NCBI GenBank assembly: GCA_964631955.1 | Contig: CAZWBA010000002.1 | Location: forward strand, 1-64,000 | Source of the DNA: CAMLJR01 sp964631955 | GTDB taxonomy: Bacteria > Pseudomonadota > Gammaproteobacteria > Pseudomonadales > CAMLJR01 | DNA: 64,000 nt | Direction: 5' to 3' | Shown: piece after piece, positions 1 through 8,366 of the stretch | Numbering within the stretch: the stretch's first letter is position 1 | Layout of the letters: every line of letters begins with the position of its first letter | The notes under the pieces: model-generated | Told to the model about the DNA's origin: nothing | The model's input: only the letters and a program-made list of their open reading frames with translations | Database searches by the model: none | Made by a program: the position numbers and the translations under genes

Positions 1-274
1 CGGTGGTGGTGCCGTCACCGGCGGTGTCGGAGGCTTTCGAAGCAACTTCTTTAACGAGTTGCGCGCCCATGTTTTCGAATTTGTCTTTCAGTTCGATTTC
101 TTTCGCGACCGAAACGCCGTCTTTGGTGACGGTCGGTGCACCGAAGGATTTGTCGATAACGACATTGCGGCCTTTCGGACCCAGCGTCACTTTCACCGCG
201 TCGGCAAGGATGTTGACACCCTTGATCATTTTCTGGCGAGCGGCGTCGCCGAATTTCACATCTTTAGCTGCCAT
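1..274 (-). CDS. groL: Chaperonin GroEL, N-terminal part (gene runs off the window)
   Basis: The first 91 codons of the 60-kDa chaperonin subunit are present; the rest lies beyond the left edge. The start MAAKDVKFGDAARQKM, the VTLGPKGRNVV segment and the ATP-site GDGTTT motif at the very edge are diagnostic of GroEL. GroEL forms the double-ring cytosolic folding machine capped by GroES. It is second in the groES-groEL operon, 87 bp downstream of groES, so it shares the CIRCE and sigma-32-type control seen upstream of groES. Confidence 0.97.
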   Translation of the reverse strand, partial: MAAKDVKFGDAARQKMIKGVNILADAVKVTLGPKGRNVVIDKSFGAPTVTKDGVSVAKEIELKDKFENMGAQLVKEVASKASDTAGDGTTT

Positions 275-361
275 GGTTCATTCCTTCTCTGTCATCGCGC
301 GCGCTTCATAGCGCAACGCGGCGGATTGATTCGTCGGAGGTAACTGTTTACTTCCCGGCTC

Positions 362-652
362 TTACTTTTCGATAACGCCGAAAATTTCGGATTCCGCGAG
401 AATGATCAGCTCGTCGCCATCGACTTTGATGTTGTTGCCCGAGTACTGGCCGAACACCACCTGATCGCCAACTTTGACGCTGAGTGGACGCACTTCGCCG
501 CTATCGAGCAATTTGCCCTGGCCAACAGCCACGACTTCACCCTGATTCGGCTTCTCTTTTGCCGAGCCCGGCAGCACGATACCGCCAGCTGATTTGGTTT
601 CTTCTTCCTTGCGCCGTACCACGATACGGTCGTACAGAGGACGAATTTTCAT
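362..652 (-). CDS. groS: Co-chaperonin GroES
   Basis: A 96-aa co-chaperonin that caps the GroEL ring in the cytosol. It starts MKIRPLYDRIVV and carries the mobile-loop segment EEETKSAGGIVLPGSA and the conserved end of the beta barrel. The chosen ATG at 652 has AGGAG about 9 nt upstream and matches the universal start; the open frame extends 29 codons further up but without family similarity. It is the first gene of the groES-groEL operon. A long leader of about 150 nt separates it from a heat-shock-type promoter, and a CIRCE operator lies just beyond that. Confidence 0.97.
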   Translation of the reverse strand: MKIRPLYDRIVVRRKEEETKSAGGIVLPGSAKEKPNQGEVVAVGQGKLLDSGEVRPLSVKVGDQVVFGQYSGNNIKVDGDELIILAESEIFGVIEK

Positions 653-813
653 CTCGCCAATTCTCCTGTTAGTTAATGAGCTATGTTGTTGAAGATCTAA
701 GTTGGATGTGTCAGTCAGACGCAGCCATTGGCCATACATGACAGCCAGGTACGCCCACTAAATCTCCGGCCTGTTTATCGACCTGTCTGGATCAAACAGG
801 CGGAATGGCGCCT

Positions 814-842
814 ACATGGGGTCGCGCATTTCGATTTCAAGG
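814..842 (-). promoter_or_regulatory. Sigma-32-type heat-shock promoter for groESL
   Basis: Read on the minus strand the sequence gives CCTTGAAA (835-842), a 13-nt spacer, then CCCCATGT (814-821). This matches the RpoH consensus CTTGAAA-N11-16-CCCCATnT almost perfectly. Transcription would start near 807, leaving a leader of about 155 nt before groES. The match is seen directly; use by RpoH is inferred. Confidence 0.8.
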
Positions 843-848
843 GGCGAT

Positions 849-875
849 TTAGCACTCTATTCAAGAGAGTGCCAA
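849..875. promoter_or_regulatory. CIRCE operator (HrcA-binding site) upstream of groESL
   Basis: TTAGCACTC (849-857), exactly 9 nt, then GAGTGCCAA (867-875). The consensus CIRCE element is TTAGCACTC-N9-GAGTGCTAA, so only one base differs. It predicts repression of groESL by HrcA. It lies just upstream of the sigma-32-type promoter, so it probably overlaps a second, housekeeping promoter; on the minus strand TTGGCA (869-874) could be that promoter's -35. hrcA itself is not in the window. Confidence 0.9.
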
Positions 876-1074
876 TAATAGTGAGGTGAATCCGGGCGTC
901 AAGCCGAAGAAGCCAGCAAAGGAAGCCGGCCACAGTCCGCCGCTGCGGAGTCCATCGCGAGGCAGACCACGGAAAGGCGTGGTCCGGCTATTGCTTCGAA
1001 TCATGTGGCTGCGGCGACAGGCCGACGCTTACACTTCGCTTTCACTGCGCGAATCAAAAAAGGCGGCCTCACTC

Positions 1075-1836
1075 ATGCTTCTCAACGGCAAAATCATTGC
1101 AATCACCGGCGGCGGTCAGGGTCTCGGCCGCTCGATGGCACTTTCGCTGGCGGCCAGGGGCGCCCGTCTCGCCCTGCTCGATCTCAATCAGACCAAACTC
1201 GACGAAGCCGTGCAGCTTTGCAAGGCAGCCGGCGGCGATGCACGCGCCTATATCGCCAATGTCGCGAAGGAATACGACGTGGTGGACACCTTCAACCGTA
1301 TCGTCGACGAGTTCGGCAGTCTGCACGGGCTGATCAACAACGCCGGCATTCTGCGCGATGGTTTTCTCGTCAAGGCGCAAGACGGCGAAATCGTGAAAAA
1401 GATGACGCTCGCCGAATGGCAGGCGGTCATCGACGTGAACCTGACCGGTGCATTTCTGTGCGGGCGTGAAGCGGCCGCGCACATGATCCGGCTCGGCAGC
1501 AGGGGCGTCATCATCAATATTTCGTCGGTATCGAAAGCCGGCAATATGGGTCAGACCAATTATTCCGCCGCCAAAGCCGGTGTCGCCGCGATGACGGTGA
1601 CCTGGGCGAAGGAACTCGCGCGCTATGGCATTCGCTCGGCGGCGATCGCGCCGGGATTTATCGCCACCGAAATGGTCGCGAGCATGAAGCCGGAAACGCT
1701 GCAGAAAATGGCGGAAGGTATTCCGCTGCACCGACTCGGTCAGCCCGAGGAAATCGGCCAGACCGTCGTTTACATTTTCGAGAACGATTACTTCACGGGG
1801 CGGGTGATCGAAATGGATGGCGGCATTCGAATCTGA
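1075..1836 (+). CDS. Short-chain dehydrogenase/reductase, FabG-like
   Basis: A 253-aa NAD(P)-dependent oxidoreductase of the classical SDR family. Visible are the nucleotide-binding TGGGQGLG near residue 11, NNAG near residue 90, the catalytic Ser in INISSVS, and the YSAAK catalytic Tyr/Lys pair. The C-terminal GRVIEMDGG is typical of FabG-type 3-oxoacyl reductases, but the substrate cannot be read from sequence. The ATG at 1075 follows AGGCGG; the frame is open further up through non-coding-looking sequence, so the longer starts are rejected. It is divergent from groESL and convergent with the next gene, only 3 nt apart. Confidence 0.9.
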   Translation: MLLNGKIIAITGGGQGLGRSMALSLAARGARLALLDLNQTKLDEAVQLCKAAGGDARAYIANVAKEYDVVDTFNRIVDEFGSLHGLINNAGILRDGFLVKAQDGEIVKKMTLAEWQAVIDVNLTGAFLCGREAAAHMIRLGSRGVIINISSVSKAGNMGQTNYSAAKAGVAAMTVTWAKELARYGIRSAAIAPGFIATEMVASMKPETLQKMAEGIPLHRLGQPEEIGQTVVYIFENDYFTGRVIEMDGGIRI

Positions 1837-1839
1837 TGT

Positions 1840-2856
1840 TTACCAGTCATAGTTCAAACCGAATAACCAGGTGCGGTCGAGCGCATCGGCATCGTCCGCC
1901 GGAATATTCATGTAATCGAATTTCAATTTTGCCTGCGCGGTCAATCGCCCGATCACCGGCAACCGGAACCCGGTCTCCGTTTTGATGCGCCAGTCGTTAC
2001 CGCGATCGAATATATGCAGGTAAGTGTTGCGGTGAAAAAATTGCAGGCCAAGCGCATTCAGGCGATAAGTGAAGTCCGTGCTTTCGCGAAATACGAGCGC
2101 GCGCCGGTCGTGGTCCTCGGCGTAATCTTCGGTGGCGTAACCGAGTGTTGCCTGCACCGACAGACGTATCAATTCCGTATCGTAAAACTGATAACCGATA
2201 CCGGTACCGACCAGCGTGCGCGACGATAAATCCTGAAATACATTGCGCTCCCAGTTCAGCACGGTATTCGAATACCACTTATCGCTGACGAAATAGTCGT
2301 ATTGATACTCGGCCTTGCGATCGTCCTGGGTTTTCACGTTCGACTGCCGCTGCAAATCGTACGCAGCGATTCCCGTGTGACGAATACTGCCGCGCCGCGC
2401 CGCAATCTTGAAATCCAGCTCGAACTCCTGCGCTTCATTGTTGCCGACGGAATCGCGCGCCGCGGCTCCCACATAACCCGTATTTCGCCACACTTCGCGC
2501 GCGATAAACGGCCGCGCGGAAACTCTGCTTATCGGCTTCCAGCTGCTGATTTTCGCTTCACCTTCCCTGCAATTCAGCAGCTGCTGACCATCGCTGCGCA
2601 ATTGCAGCTGGCACTCGCTGAGCTGTCGCTTCGCATCGAGTTCCACCTCGAATAAATCGCGCGCCTCGATGCCGACCACATTGATTTGCGGCACGGTGAA
2701 TTCGCCACCCATATCGGATTGCCAGCGCACCATGCCGTCGGTGATGACGATCAACTCGCCGCTGAGCCGATCGCCATTGGCGAGCAGTAACACGCCCGCG
2801 TGCGCAGCCATCGAATACAGCAGCCAAAAAAAACCGCAAAGAAAAAATTTCCGCAT
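1840..2856 (-). CDS. DUF481 family outer-membrane protein (YdiY-like)
   Basis: A 338-aa secreted protein. A signal peptide (residues 1-20, cut after AHA) is followed by a small N-terminal domain starting GVLLLANGDRLSGEL, as in other DUF481 proteins, and a C-terminal region of alternating aromatic beta strands ending in LFGLNYDW. A terminal Trp after such strands suits an outer-membrane beta barrel. The family includes E. coli YdiY, described as salt-induced; the molecular role is unknown. It is a single gene in convergent orientation with the SDR. Confidence 0.8.
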   Translation of the reverse strand: MRKFFLCGFFWLLYSMAAHAGVLLLANGDRLSGELIVITDGMVRWQSDMGGEFTVPQINVVGIEARDLFEVELDAKRQLSECQLQLRSDGQQLLNCREGEAKISSWKPISRVSARPFIAREVWRNTGYVGAAARDSVGNNEAQEFELDFKIAARRGSIRHTGIAAYDLQRQSNVKTQDDRKAEYQYDYFVSDKWYSNTVLNWERNVFQDLSSRTLVGTGIGYQFYDTELIRLSVQATLGYATEDYAEDHDRRALVFRESTDFTYRLNALGLQFFHRNTYLHIFDRGNDWRIKTETGFRLPVIGRLTAQAKLKFDYMNIPADDADALDRTWLFGLNYDW

Positions 2857-2939
2857 GGATTTGCTACCGGCAAAATATCCGAGAATTTTTTATGCAATCG
2901 CGTTAGTGTTCGGAGACGCCGGGGTAATGAAAACAGACG

Positions 2940-3314
2940 ATGAACACACGACGAAGCCGTAATGGAGCAAGCCACGACGTGTCAGCGCCAAACTTGACAC
3001 TGCTTTATCGCGAGCGCGTGTGGCGCATTGTACACGGCATACCTCGCGGCAAAGTGACCAGCTATGGCGCTATCGCAAAACTCGCCGGTCTGCCTCGCGG
3101 CGCGCGTTTGATTGGCCGCATCCTGGGACAATTACCCGAAGGCGGTTCGCTGCCGTGGCATCGAGTGGTTAACAGCCGCGGTGAAATCAGCTTTCCGGCA
3201 GGCTCGACACAACATCGCGAACAGCGCGAGCGCCTGTTGCTGGAGGGCATTGCATTTCGCAACGATAAAATCGATTTGAAAATATTCGGCTGGAATGATT
3301 CAGAGGCTCCTTAA
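2940..3314 (+). CDS. atl: Alkyltransferase-like protein (ATL, MGMT family without the reactive Cys)
   Basis: A 124-aa DNA-repair adaptor. It has the AGT/MGMT DNA-binding fold: GKVTSYGAIAKLAG is the helix-turn-helix with its arginine-finger region. Where methyltransferases have PCHRV, this protein has PWHRV (near residue 73), so it cannot accept an alkyl group. ATL proteins bind O6-alkylguanine and flag it for nucleotide excision repair. The start is uncertain: ATG 2940 or an in-frame GTG at 2979. Its last 4 nt overlap the convergent ampG. Confidence 0.9.
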   Translation: MNTRRSRNGASHDVSAPNLTLLYRERVWRIVHGIPRGKVTSYGAIAKLAGLPRGARLIGRILGQLPEGGSLPWHRVVNSRGEISFPAGSTQHREQRERLLLEGIAFRNDKIDLKIFGWNDSEAP

Positions 3315-4699
3315 TGCGGGGGAAGCGGTTCGCGCGGAGGAGTGGAATTCCACGGCGCCACTTTTATCAGCATCAACATCCCCGGCAGTGCCAGCACAAA
3401 ACACAGGAAATAAAAATTAACCCACCCCAGCGCCTCGACCATATAGCCGGCGAATGCATTGATGATCGTGCGCGGCACCATCGCCAGACTCGAAAATAGC
3501 GCGTACTGCGTCGCCGTGTAGGCCTTGTGTGTCTGCGCGGCCATAAATGCCACGAAGGCCGCAGTGCCGACGCCGACGCCGAAGGCCTCGAGTCCGACCA
3601 CCAGCGCGAGCTTCAGCCAGCGAAACATGTCGAGCGGCGAAACCGTTATCTGCAGATACTCGCTCATGAAGTGAACGCACACCGTCATAAACGCGGGTAC
3701 GGTTTGCGCGTGCGAATTTCCCGCTGCCGCGAGCCATGCGAAACCCAGAATACTGAGCATCTGCACGGCGCCAAAAACCCAGAGCGCCCGCGCGATACCG
3801 AGCCGCAGCATCCAGATGCCGCCGAGCAGACCACCGATGACACTCGGCCACAGTCCCGCATTCTTGGCGACGAGTCCGATCTCGGTTTTGCTGTAACCCA
3901 TGTCGAGATAGAAAGGGGTGGCGAGCGCCACGCAGAGCGTATCGCCGAGTTTGTAAAGAAAGATAAAACCCAGCACCAGCGCCGCGTGACGCCAGCCGGC
4001 GCGACCGATGAATTCGCGCATCGGCTCAATGGCGGCTGCGCGCAGAGTACGCGGCGTCCCCTCGTTATTGGCGGGCTCGCTGATAAAGAGCGGCAGGATC
4101 ACCCCTGGCAGGACAAAAGCTGCAGTGATGGCGAATACCTGCGACCACGGCATTGCATCGGCGAGGATCAGCGACAGCGACCCCGGCACGAATCCGGCGA
4201 TTCGATACGCCGCGACAAATATGCTCAAACCGAGGCCGAGCTCCTGATCGGAAAGAATTTCACGGCGGTAGGCGTCGACAGCGATATCGTAAGTGGCCGA
4301 ACACAGCGCGATGGCCAGCGCCAGCAGCGTCACCGGGTGCGAGAGAAACCCCAGCGCGGAGGCCGCATCGTGCGGCGCGGCCGGCATGCTGGCCAGCGAG
4401 ACCGTACCGAGCGCCGCCGTGGCAACCAGCAGCGGCGCCTGCATGGCGAACATCCAGGAGCGCCGGCGACCAAATTTCAGACCGTAACGATCGACCAGCG
4501 GCGACCACAGAAACTTCCAGGTATACGGTAGTTGCAACAGCGTCAGCAGGCCGATCGACTTGAGATCGACCCCCTCGGAGCGCAACCACGCTGGCATCAG
4601 TTGAATCAACAGGAACAGCGGTAGGCCGGATGAAAAGCCGGCAAAGACACAAATCAATAGCCGGCGGTTAACCGCAAAGGACGACAACCCCAAATGCAT
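3311..4699 (-). CDS. ampG: AmpG-type muropeptide permease (MFS)
   Basis: A 462-aa inner-membrane transporter with about 12 hydrophobic segments. The N-terminal stretch FSSGLPLFLLIQLMPAWLRS and the loop WSPLVDRYGLKFGRRRSW are characteristic of AmpG. AmpG imports GlcNAc-anhydro-muropeptides released during wall turnover, feeding peptidoglycan recycling and, in many species, AmpR-dependent beta-lactamase induction. No ampC/ampR or recycling gene is adjacent here. The large open frame on the opposite strand across this gene is only a codon-bias shadow. Confidence 0.92.
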   Translation of the reverse strand: MHLGLSSFAVNRRLLICVFAGFSSGLPLFLLIQLMPAWLRSEGVDLKSIGLLTLLQLPYTWKFLWSPLVDRYGLKFGRRRSWMFAMQAPLLVATAALGTVSLASMPAAPHDAASALGFLSHPVTLLALAIALCSATYDIAVDAYRREILSDQELGLGLSIFVAAYRIAGFVPGSLSLILADAMPWSQVFAITAAFVLPGVILPLFISEPANNEGTPRTLRAAAIEPMREFIGRAGWRHAALVLGFIFLYKLGDTLCVALATPFYLDMGYSKTEIGLVAKNAGLWPSVIGGLLGGIWMLRLGIARALWVFGAVQMLSILGFAWLAAAGNSHAQTVPAFMTVCVHFMSEYLQITVSPLDMFRWLKLALVVGLEAFGVGVGTAAFVAFMAAQTHKAYTATQYALFSSLAMVPRTIINAFAGYMVEALGWVNFYFLCFVLALPGMLMLIKVAPWNSTPPREPLPPH

Positions 4700-4926
4700 C
4701 GAATGAATTCTCTAAAAGTGTTGCCAGCGGCACAGGTAGCCTGTCTGTTTGCGATTCGCGCAATGACCAGCCGCCGCCACCTTGACAATCGCTGGCGGCA
4801 GCCGGGAACAATCTGTCAAAACGACAAAAAATTTACGTTTGGATTTGAATAGTGCGCAATCATAACTATAACTAAAGGGCCGCAGGGATTTGGCGATGAT
4901 ATTGGTAGAAATTTACGAGACACATC

Positions 4927-5082
4927 ATGAGTCAGAAAAAAATCACGCCCGACGTCGTTAAGAAAATCGAGAGCGCTCTCGAAGAACGCAAACCTGCGAA
5001 AGGCGACCGTCGCCAAAGCGCCAACAGCGCGCCGCCGAACAACGAACGCCGCGCCGGCAAAGATCGTCGCACCCCCCAATAA
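4927..5082 (+). CDS. Small basic hypothetical protein, 51 aa
   Basis: An ATG at 4927 opens a 51-codon frame ending in TAA. The protein begins MSQKKITPDVVKKIESAL and carries two basic repeats, KGDRRQ and RRAGKDRR, the second being a motif common at the edges of bacterial signalling proteins. The rest is disordered and hydrophilic. The Shine-Dalgarno is weak (ACGAGA). The coding case rests on sensible composition and the motif; no family is recognised. It ends 7 nt before the convergent solute-binding protein gene. Confidence 0.5.
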   Translation: MSQKKITPDVVKKIESALEERKPAKGDRRQSANSAPPNNERRAGKDRRTPQ

Positions 5083-5089
5083 CGCTGCA

Positions 5090-5851
5090 TCAATGACCGC
5101 CGACGCGCACCGGAATCCAGCGATTCAGGATATGTTCGAACATCTGTGCCCGCTGCATGCGGTCCAGCGCCGAATCCAGGCGGTCGCGCAGTTGCGTATT
5201 ATTTTTTGCGACTGCCCAGGCGAAATATTCATCGTTCAGTGGCCGGTAGAAGCTCATCAGGACGCCGTATCTATTATCGGTTGCGAGGCGCCAGCTGATC
5301 GCCGGGCTGCCGATGAACACATCGACGCGACGCGCCATTAGCGCCTGCAGACATTCGTCCGCGGCCGCGCACGCGGTGACCACCGGCTGACTCATCGTCG
5401 CCTTCACATAGGCTGCTCCAGCGCTGCCTGCCACTGCGCCTACCTTGACGCCTTCCTGCAGCAATGCAGCAGCGCCGCGAAAACGCAGGATGTCGTCGGT
5501 ACGAATGATCGCCATTTCACCGCTGTGCAAATAGGAACGGCTGAATTCGACACGCTTCTCCAGCTCGGGCGTGATCACGAGACCCGCCATCACCATATCG
5601 ACTTCGCCGCGCTCCAGCGCACCGATGACTTCCGCAGACGGCATCGAATGCAACTGCAACTGCGCCTGAAGCTCCACCTGCAGCATGCGCGCAAAATCCG
5701 CTTCGATACCCACCGCTCTGCCTTCGGCCGAATATGCAAGAGGAGGATTGTCGGAGCTCACGGCAACGCGCAAAATTTTCGCGTCGGCGAATACCGATCC
5801 CGCTGTCGCCCATAAAATCCAGATGCACAACGCCGACACAGATCGATTCAT
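5090..5851 (-). CDS. Periplasmic solute-binding protein, family 3 (orphan)
   Basis: A 253-aa protein with a signal peptide (cut after SVFADA) and the bacterial extracellular solute-binding family 3 fold: the early LRVAVSSDNPPLAY strand, GIEADFARML, then DMVMAGLVITPEREKR-like text (here ITPELEKR) and the second-lobe GAVAGSAGAAY. Members usually bind amino acids for ABC importers or act as sensor modules. No permease or ATPase is nearby, so it may be a stand-alone sensor or a binding protein for a remote transporter. ATG 5851 is preferred over the GTG directly before it because of GAGGGA upstream. Confidence 0.85.
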   Translation of the reverse strand: MNRSVSALCIWILWATAGSVFADAKILRVAVSSDNPPLAYSAEGRAVGIEADFARMLQVELQAQLQLHSMPSAEVIGALERGEVDMVMAGLVITPELEKRVEFSRSYLHSGEMAIIRTDDILRFRGAAALLQEGVKVGAVAGSAGAAYVKATMSQPVVTACAAADECLQALMARRVDVFIGSPAISWRLATDNRYGVLMSFYRPLNDEYFAWAVAKNNTQLRDRLDSALDRMQRAQMFEHILNRWIPVRVGGH

Positions 5852-6181
5852 CACAATTATTCCCTCATCATTCGTCGCTGTTTTTGCGATTTGCTTTTCA
5901 GTCCGGAGATTTATTTTTCATCCTGGATATTTATTTTTCATCCCGCACATGGTCATTCCGTTTGCAGACAGCTTCCCGTTTTGCGGACACCGTTTCGCGG
6001 CGGGCCGAAGCCCCTACGTAGTTATACCTACTACTCGCGCTACAACCCGCTATCTACAATGCTTTCATCTGCGACGACGAATAAGGATTTCCCGTACCGC
6101 AGTAAGTACATGAGCGAATGTTGAGAGACCAATGGAGTACCTACACTGATGGACAGTAACTACTCAACGGAGGAAAAACCC
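5852..6181. promoter_or_regulatory. Intergenic region between the solute-binding gene and csrA, with a 20-bp tandem repeat
   Basis: This 330-nt gap holds the promoters of two divergent genes. At 5901-5940 a 20-bp unit is present twice (both copies end in GATATTTATTTTTCA or a close variant), preceded by a third TTTTCA at the same spacing. Further right, a stretch with TATACC and TACTACTC (about 6020-6060) may be the csrA promoter, but no clear -35/-10 pair is convincing. No coding signal is seen. Confidence 0.45.
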
Positions 6182-6394
6182 ATGCTGGTCTTATCGCGAC
6201 GTCTCGACGAAACCCTTATCATCGGCGACGATATCAAAGTTACCGTGCTCGGTATCAGTGGCAACCAGGTTCGAATTGGCATTGCCGCACCCAAGGAAGT
6301 GAGCGTACACCGCGAAGAAGTGTATCTGCGCATCAAACAAGAAACCAAACAGGAAACGCAAGCATCGAAGCAGCCGACAGCTGCCAGCGCATAG
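6182..6394 (+). CDS. csrA: Carbon storage regulator CsrA/RsmA, copy 1
   Basis: A 70-aa dimeric RNA-binding protein that binds GGA motifs in mRNA leaders to control translation and stability. It starts MLVLSRR, and the RNA-contacting Leu4 and Arg44 (in VHREEV) are both present. GGAGG lies 8 nt upstream of ATG 6182, which settles the start; an in-frame ATG further up has no ribosome site. The C-terminal tail (KQETKQETQASKQ) is longer and more repetitive than usual. A second csrA follows after 127 nt. Confidence 0.96.
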   Translation: MLVLSRRLDETLIIGDDIKVTVLGISGNQVRIGIAAPKEVSVHREEVYLRIKQETKQETQASKQPTAASA

Positions 6395-6434
6395 ACGATT
6401 GTCAGTGCACGGCAACTGTCAGTACAGGTGGTTG

Positions 6435-6465
6435 TTGCATTAATGCGCAGCAGTTGCATTGATGC
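6435..6465. promoter_or_regulatory. Paired palindromic repeat between the two csrA genes
   Basis: TTGCATTAATGC (6435-6446) and TTGCATTGATGC (6454-6465) are direct repeats with a 19-bp period. Each is itself a palindrome (GCATTAATGC is perfect). They lie about 60 bp upstream of the second csrA. The arrangement looks like a pair of operator half-turns for a dimeric regulator of the second gene; the regulator is unknown. Confidence 0.45.
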
Positions 6466-6521
6466 AGTCATGCCCGGCACGCACCGATGCTTCCATACGA
6501 CTTACCCCGGAGAATAGATGT

Positions 6522-6725
6522 ATGTTGGTATTATCCAGACGCCTCGGTGAAACACTGATCATTGGCGACGATGTGAAAATCACGGTGCTCGGCATCAGCG
6601 GCAATCAGGTGCGGTTAGGTATCGCCGCGCCGAAAAACGTCAGCGTGCATCGCGAGGAAGTTTATCGTCGCATTCAGGACGAAATGGGACAGCCACCGGC
6701 CGATAGCGTCAACGGCAACCGCTGA
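6522..6725 (+). CDS. csrA: Carbon storage regulator CsrA/RsmA, copy 2
   Basis: A 67-aa CsrA paralogue with the same functional residues as the copy upstream (MLVLSRR start, VHREEV with Arg44). The two differ at scattered positions (Asp/Gly9, Val/Ile, Lys/Asn40) and completely in the C-terminal tail, so this is an established paralogue rather than a recent duplication. GGAG lies 9 nt before ATG 6522. The gene has its own 127-nt leader with a palindromic direct repeat, so it may be expressed separately. It is convergent with the histidine kinase gene. Confidence 0.95.
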   Translation: MLVLSRRLGETLIIGDDVKITVLGISGNQVRLGIAAPKNVSVHREEVYRRIQDEMGQPPADSVNGNR

Positions 6726-6775
6726 TCGATTCTCCATGCGTCCGGTGCAGAAGCCGGACAGCCATCTCCATCGCA

Positions 6776-8335
6776 TCATTCCGCAGGCGGCAACCGGCAA
6801 TAAAACGCGGCGCCGCCTTCGGTATTGGGGCGAAAACCAATTTGACCCCCGTGCGTCTGCACGATGCTCTGACAGATCGATAAGCCGATACCCATACCGT
6901 TGTTTTTGGTCGTGAAGAACGGCTGAAACAATTGCTGCTGCACGTCTTCACCGAGACCGGGGCCGCGATCGATGACGGTAAAACTCACGTAACCATTTTC
7001 CAGCGCCGTGCGCACAACCACACCGTGCTGTTTGTCGGGCGCGCTCTGCATTGCCTCCATGGCATTGCGCAACAGATTCAGCGCGACCTGCTGCACCTGC
7101 ACGACATCGACCTCGATCAGCGGCAGACGACCTTCGAATTCAAGATGGATAGGCACATCGTTGATCCGCGAATCGACTTCTGCCAGCGTCACCACCTCCT
7201 GCAGCAATTCATTGATATCGACGCGCGTACGCCCGGCATCGGGCTTTTTGACGTAACTGCGCAAACGCTTGATCACTTCGGATGCGCGCACCGCCTGCGT
7301 GTTGACCTTGTCGAGCAGATCGGCGAGCTTTGCGCGATCGAGCTCCTCGCGGTCGAGCATGCGCCGTCCGACCTGCGCATAATTCACCACGGCGGTCAGC
7401 GGCTGATTGACTTCATGCGCGATGCCCGCCGCCATTTCCCCCGAACTGCTCAGGCGCTCCATATGCGCCAGATGCTGCCGCTGCGATTCCATTTCCTCGC
7501 GCGTGCGACGCAACATTTCCTCGTGCTCCATCCACGCGCTGATATCGCGTAAAACCAGCACTGCACCGCCTTCCTTGCGCGATGACAGCGTCAATTCGAC
7601 CGGCATCAGTTTTCCTTCGCGCGTGCGAATCAGCTCCATGTCGCTGTGGAATACATCGCCCGATTGCAAGGTGTGATTGAACGATATCGGTTCGAGATCG
7701 CCGCCCGTACTTTGAAAGATCGGCAACGTCTGTAATGGCTCGCCGATCATATCGGCTGCCGACCAGCCGGTAATGCGCGCCGCGGCGGGATTGATGAAAC
7801 TCACGCGCATATCGTTGTCGATGCCGATAATCCCCTCTTCGATCGCATCGAGAATTTGCTGGTTTTCCGCTTCGAGTTCGCTATTACGCCGGGCGAGCTG
7901 CTGTTCCAGACGATGAATCTTGATGTGCGTGCGCACCCGCGCAACCACTTCGTCGGACTGAAAAGGCTTGGCGATGTAATCGACGCCGCCCACTGCAAAA
8001 CCGCGCACCTTCGCCTGACTATCGCCGAGCGCCGATAAAAAAATCACGGCGATTTCCTTCGTATCGTTATCGGCTTTCAATAATTCGCACACTTCGAAAC
8101 CATCCATGTCCGGCATCATCACATCGAGCAGCACGAGCGAAGGTTTCGCGCGGCGGGCAATTTCCAGCGCCGACTGGCCGTTTTTCGCAATCAGCAAACG
8201 GTAACCGCTACCCTGCAGCGTCTTGTACAGGATCTGCAAATTGATGGGATTATCGTCGACGAGCAGGATCTGCTCGTTGCCGATTTCGTTCAGCGAATCC
8301 TTGACCTCCGTTGTTATCGCACCGCTCGACATCAT
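6776..8335 (-). CDS. Hybrid sensor kinase: receiver-PAS-HisKA-HATPase
   Basis: A 519-aa soluble protein. Residues about 20-140 form a receiver domain (LLVDDNPIN, phospho-acceptor Asp in LLLDVMMPDMDG, Lys in YIAKPF). A coiled linker leads to a PAS domain (about 155-275), then HisKA with AHEVNQPLTAVVNYAQ, the FixL/DctB-type H-box, and an ATPase domain with GPGLGED and GMGIGLSICQSIV. There is no membrane segment. GAGGTTTCG precedes ATG 8335. It lies 31 nt downstream of the large membrane kinase in the same direction, so the two are probably co-transcribed and opposed to the FixJ-type regulator. Confidence 0.92.
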   Translation of the reverse strand: MMSSGAITTEVKDSLNEIGNEQILLVDDNPINLQILYKTLQGSGYRLLIAKNGQSALEIARRAKPSLVLLDVMMPDMDGFEVCELLKADNDTKEIAVIFLSALGDSQAKVRGFAVGGVDYIAKPFQSDEVVARVRTHIKIHRLEQQLARRNSELEAENQQILDAIEEGIIGIDNDMRVSFINPAAARITGWSAADMIGEPLQTLPIFQSTGGDLEPISFNHTLQSGDVFHSDMELIRTREGKLMPVELTLSSRKEGGAVLVLRDISAWMEHEEMLRRTREEMESQRQHLAHMERLSSSGEMAAGIAHEVNQPLTAVVNYAQVGRRMLDREELDRAKLADLLDKVNTQAVRASEVIKRLRSYVKKPDAGRTRVDINELLQEVVTLAEVDSRINDVPIHLEFEGRLPLIEVDVVQVQQVALNLLRNAMEAMQSAPDKQHGVVVRTALENGYVSFTVIDRGPGLGEDVQQQLFQPFFTTKNNGMGIGLSICQSIVQTHGGQIGFRPNTEGGAAFYCRLPPAE

Positions 8336-8366
8336 CGAAACCTCAACTGCCTCACTTTCATTTTCG

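Noticed and set aside
3527..4531. Long open frame opposite ampG (334 codons)
   Set aside because: Low-complexity, Arg/Gln/His-rich translation mirroring the codon bias of ampG; ampG is unambiguous.
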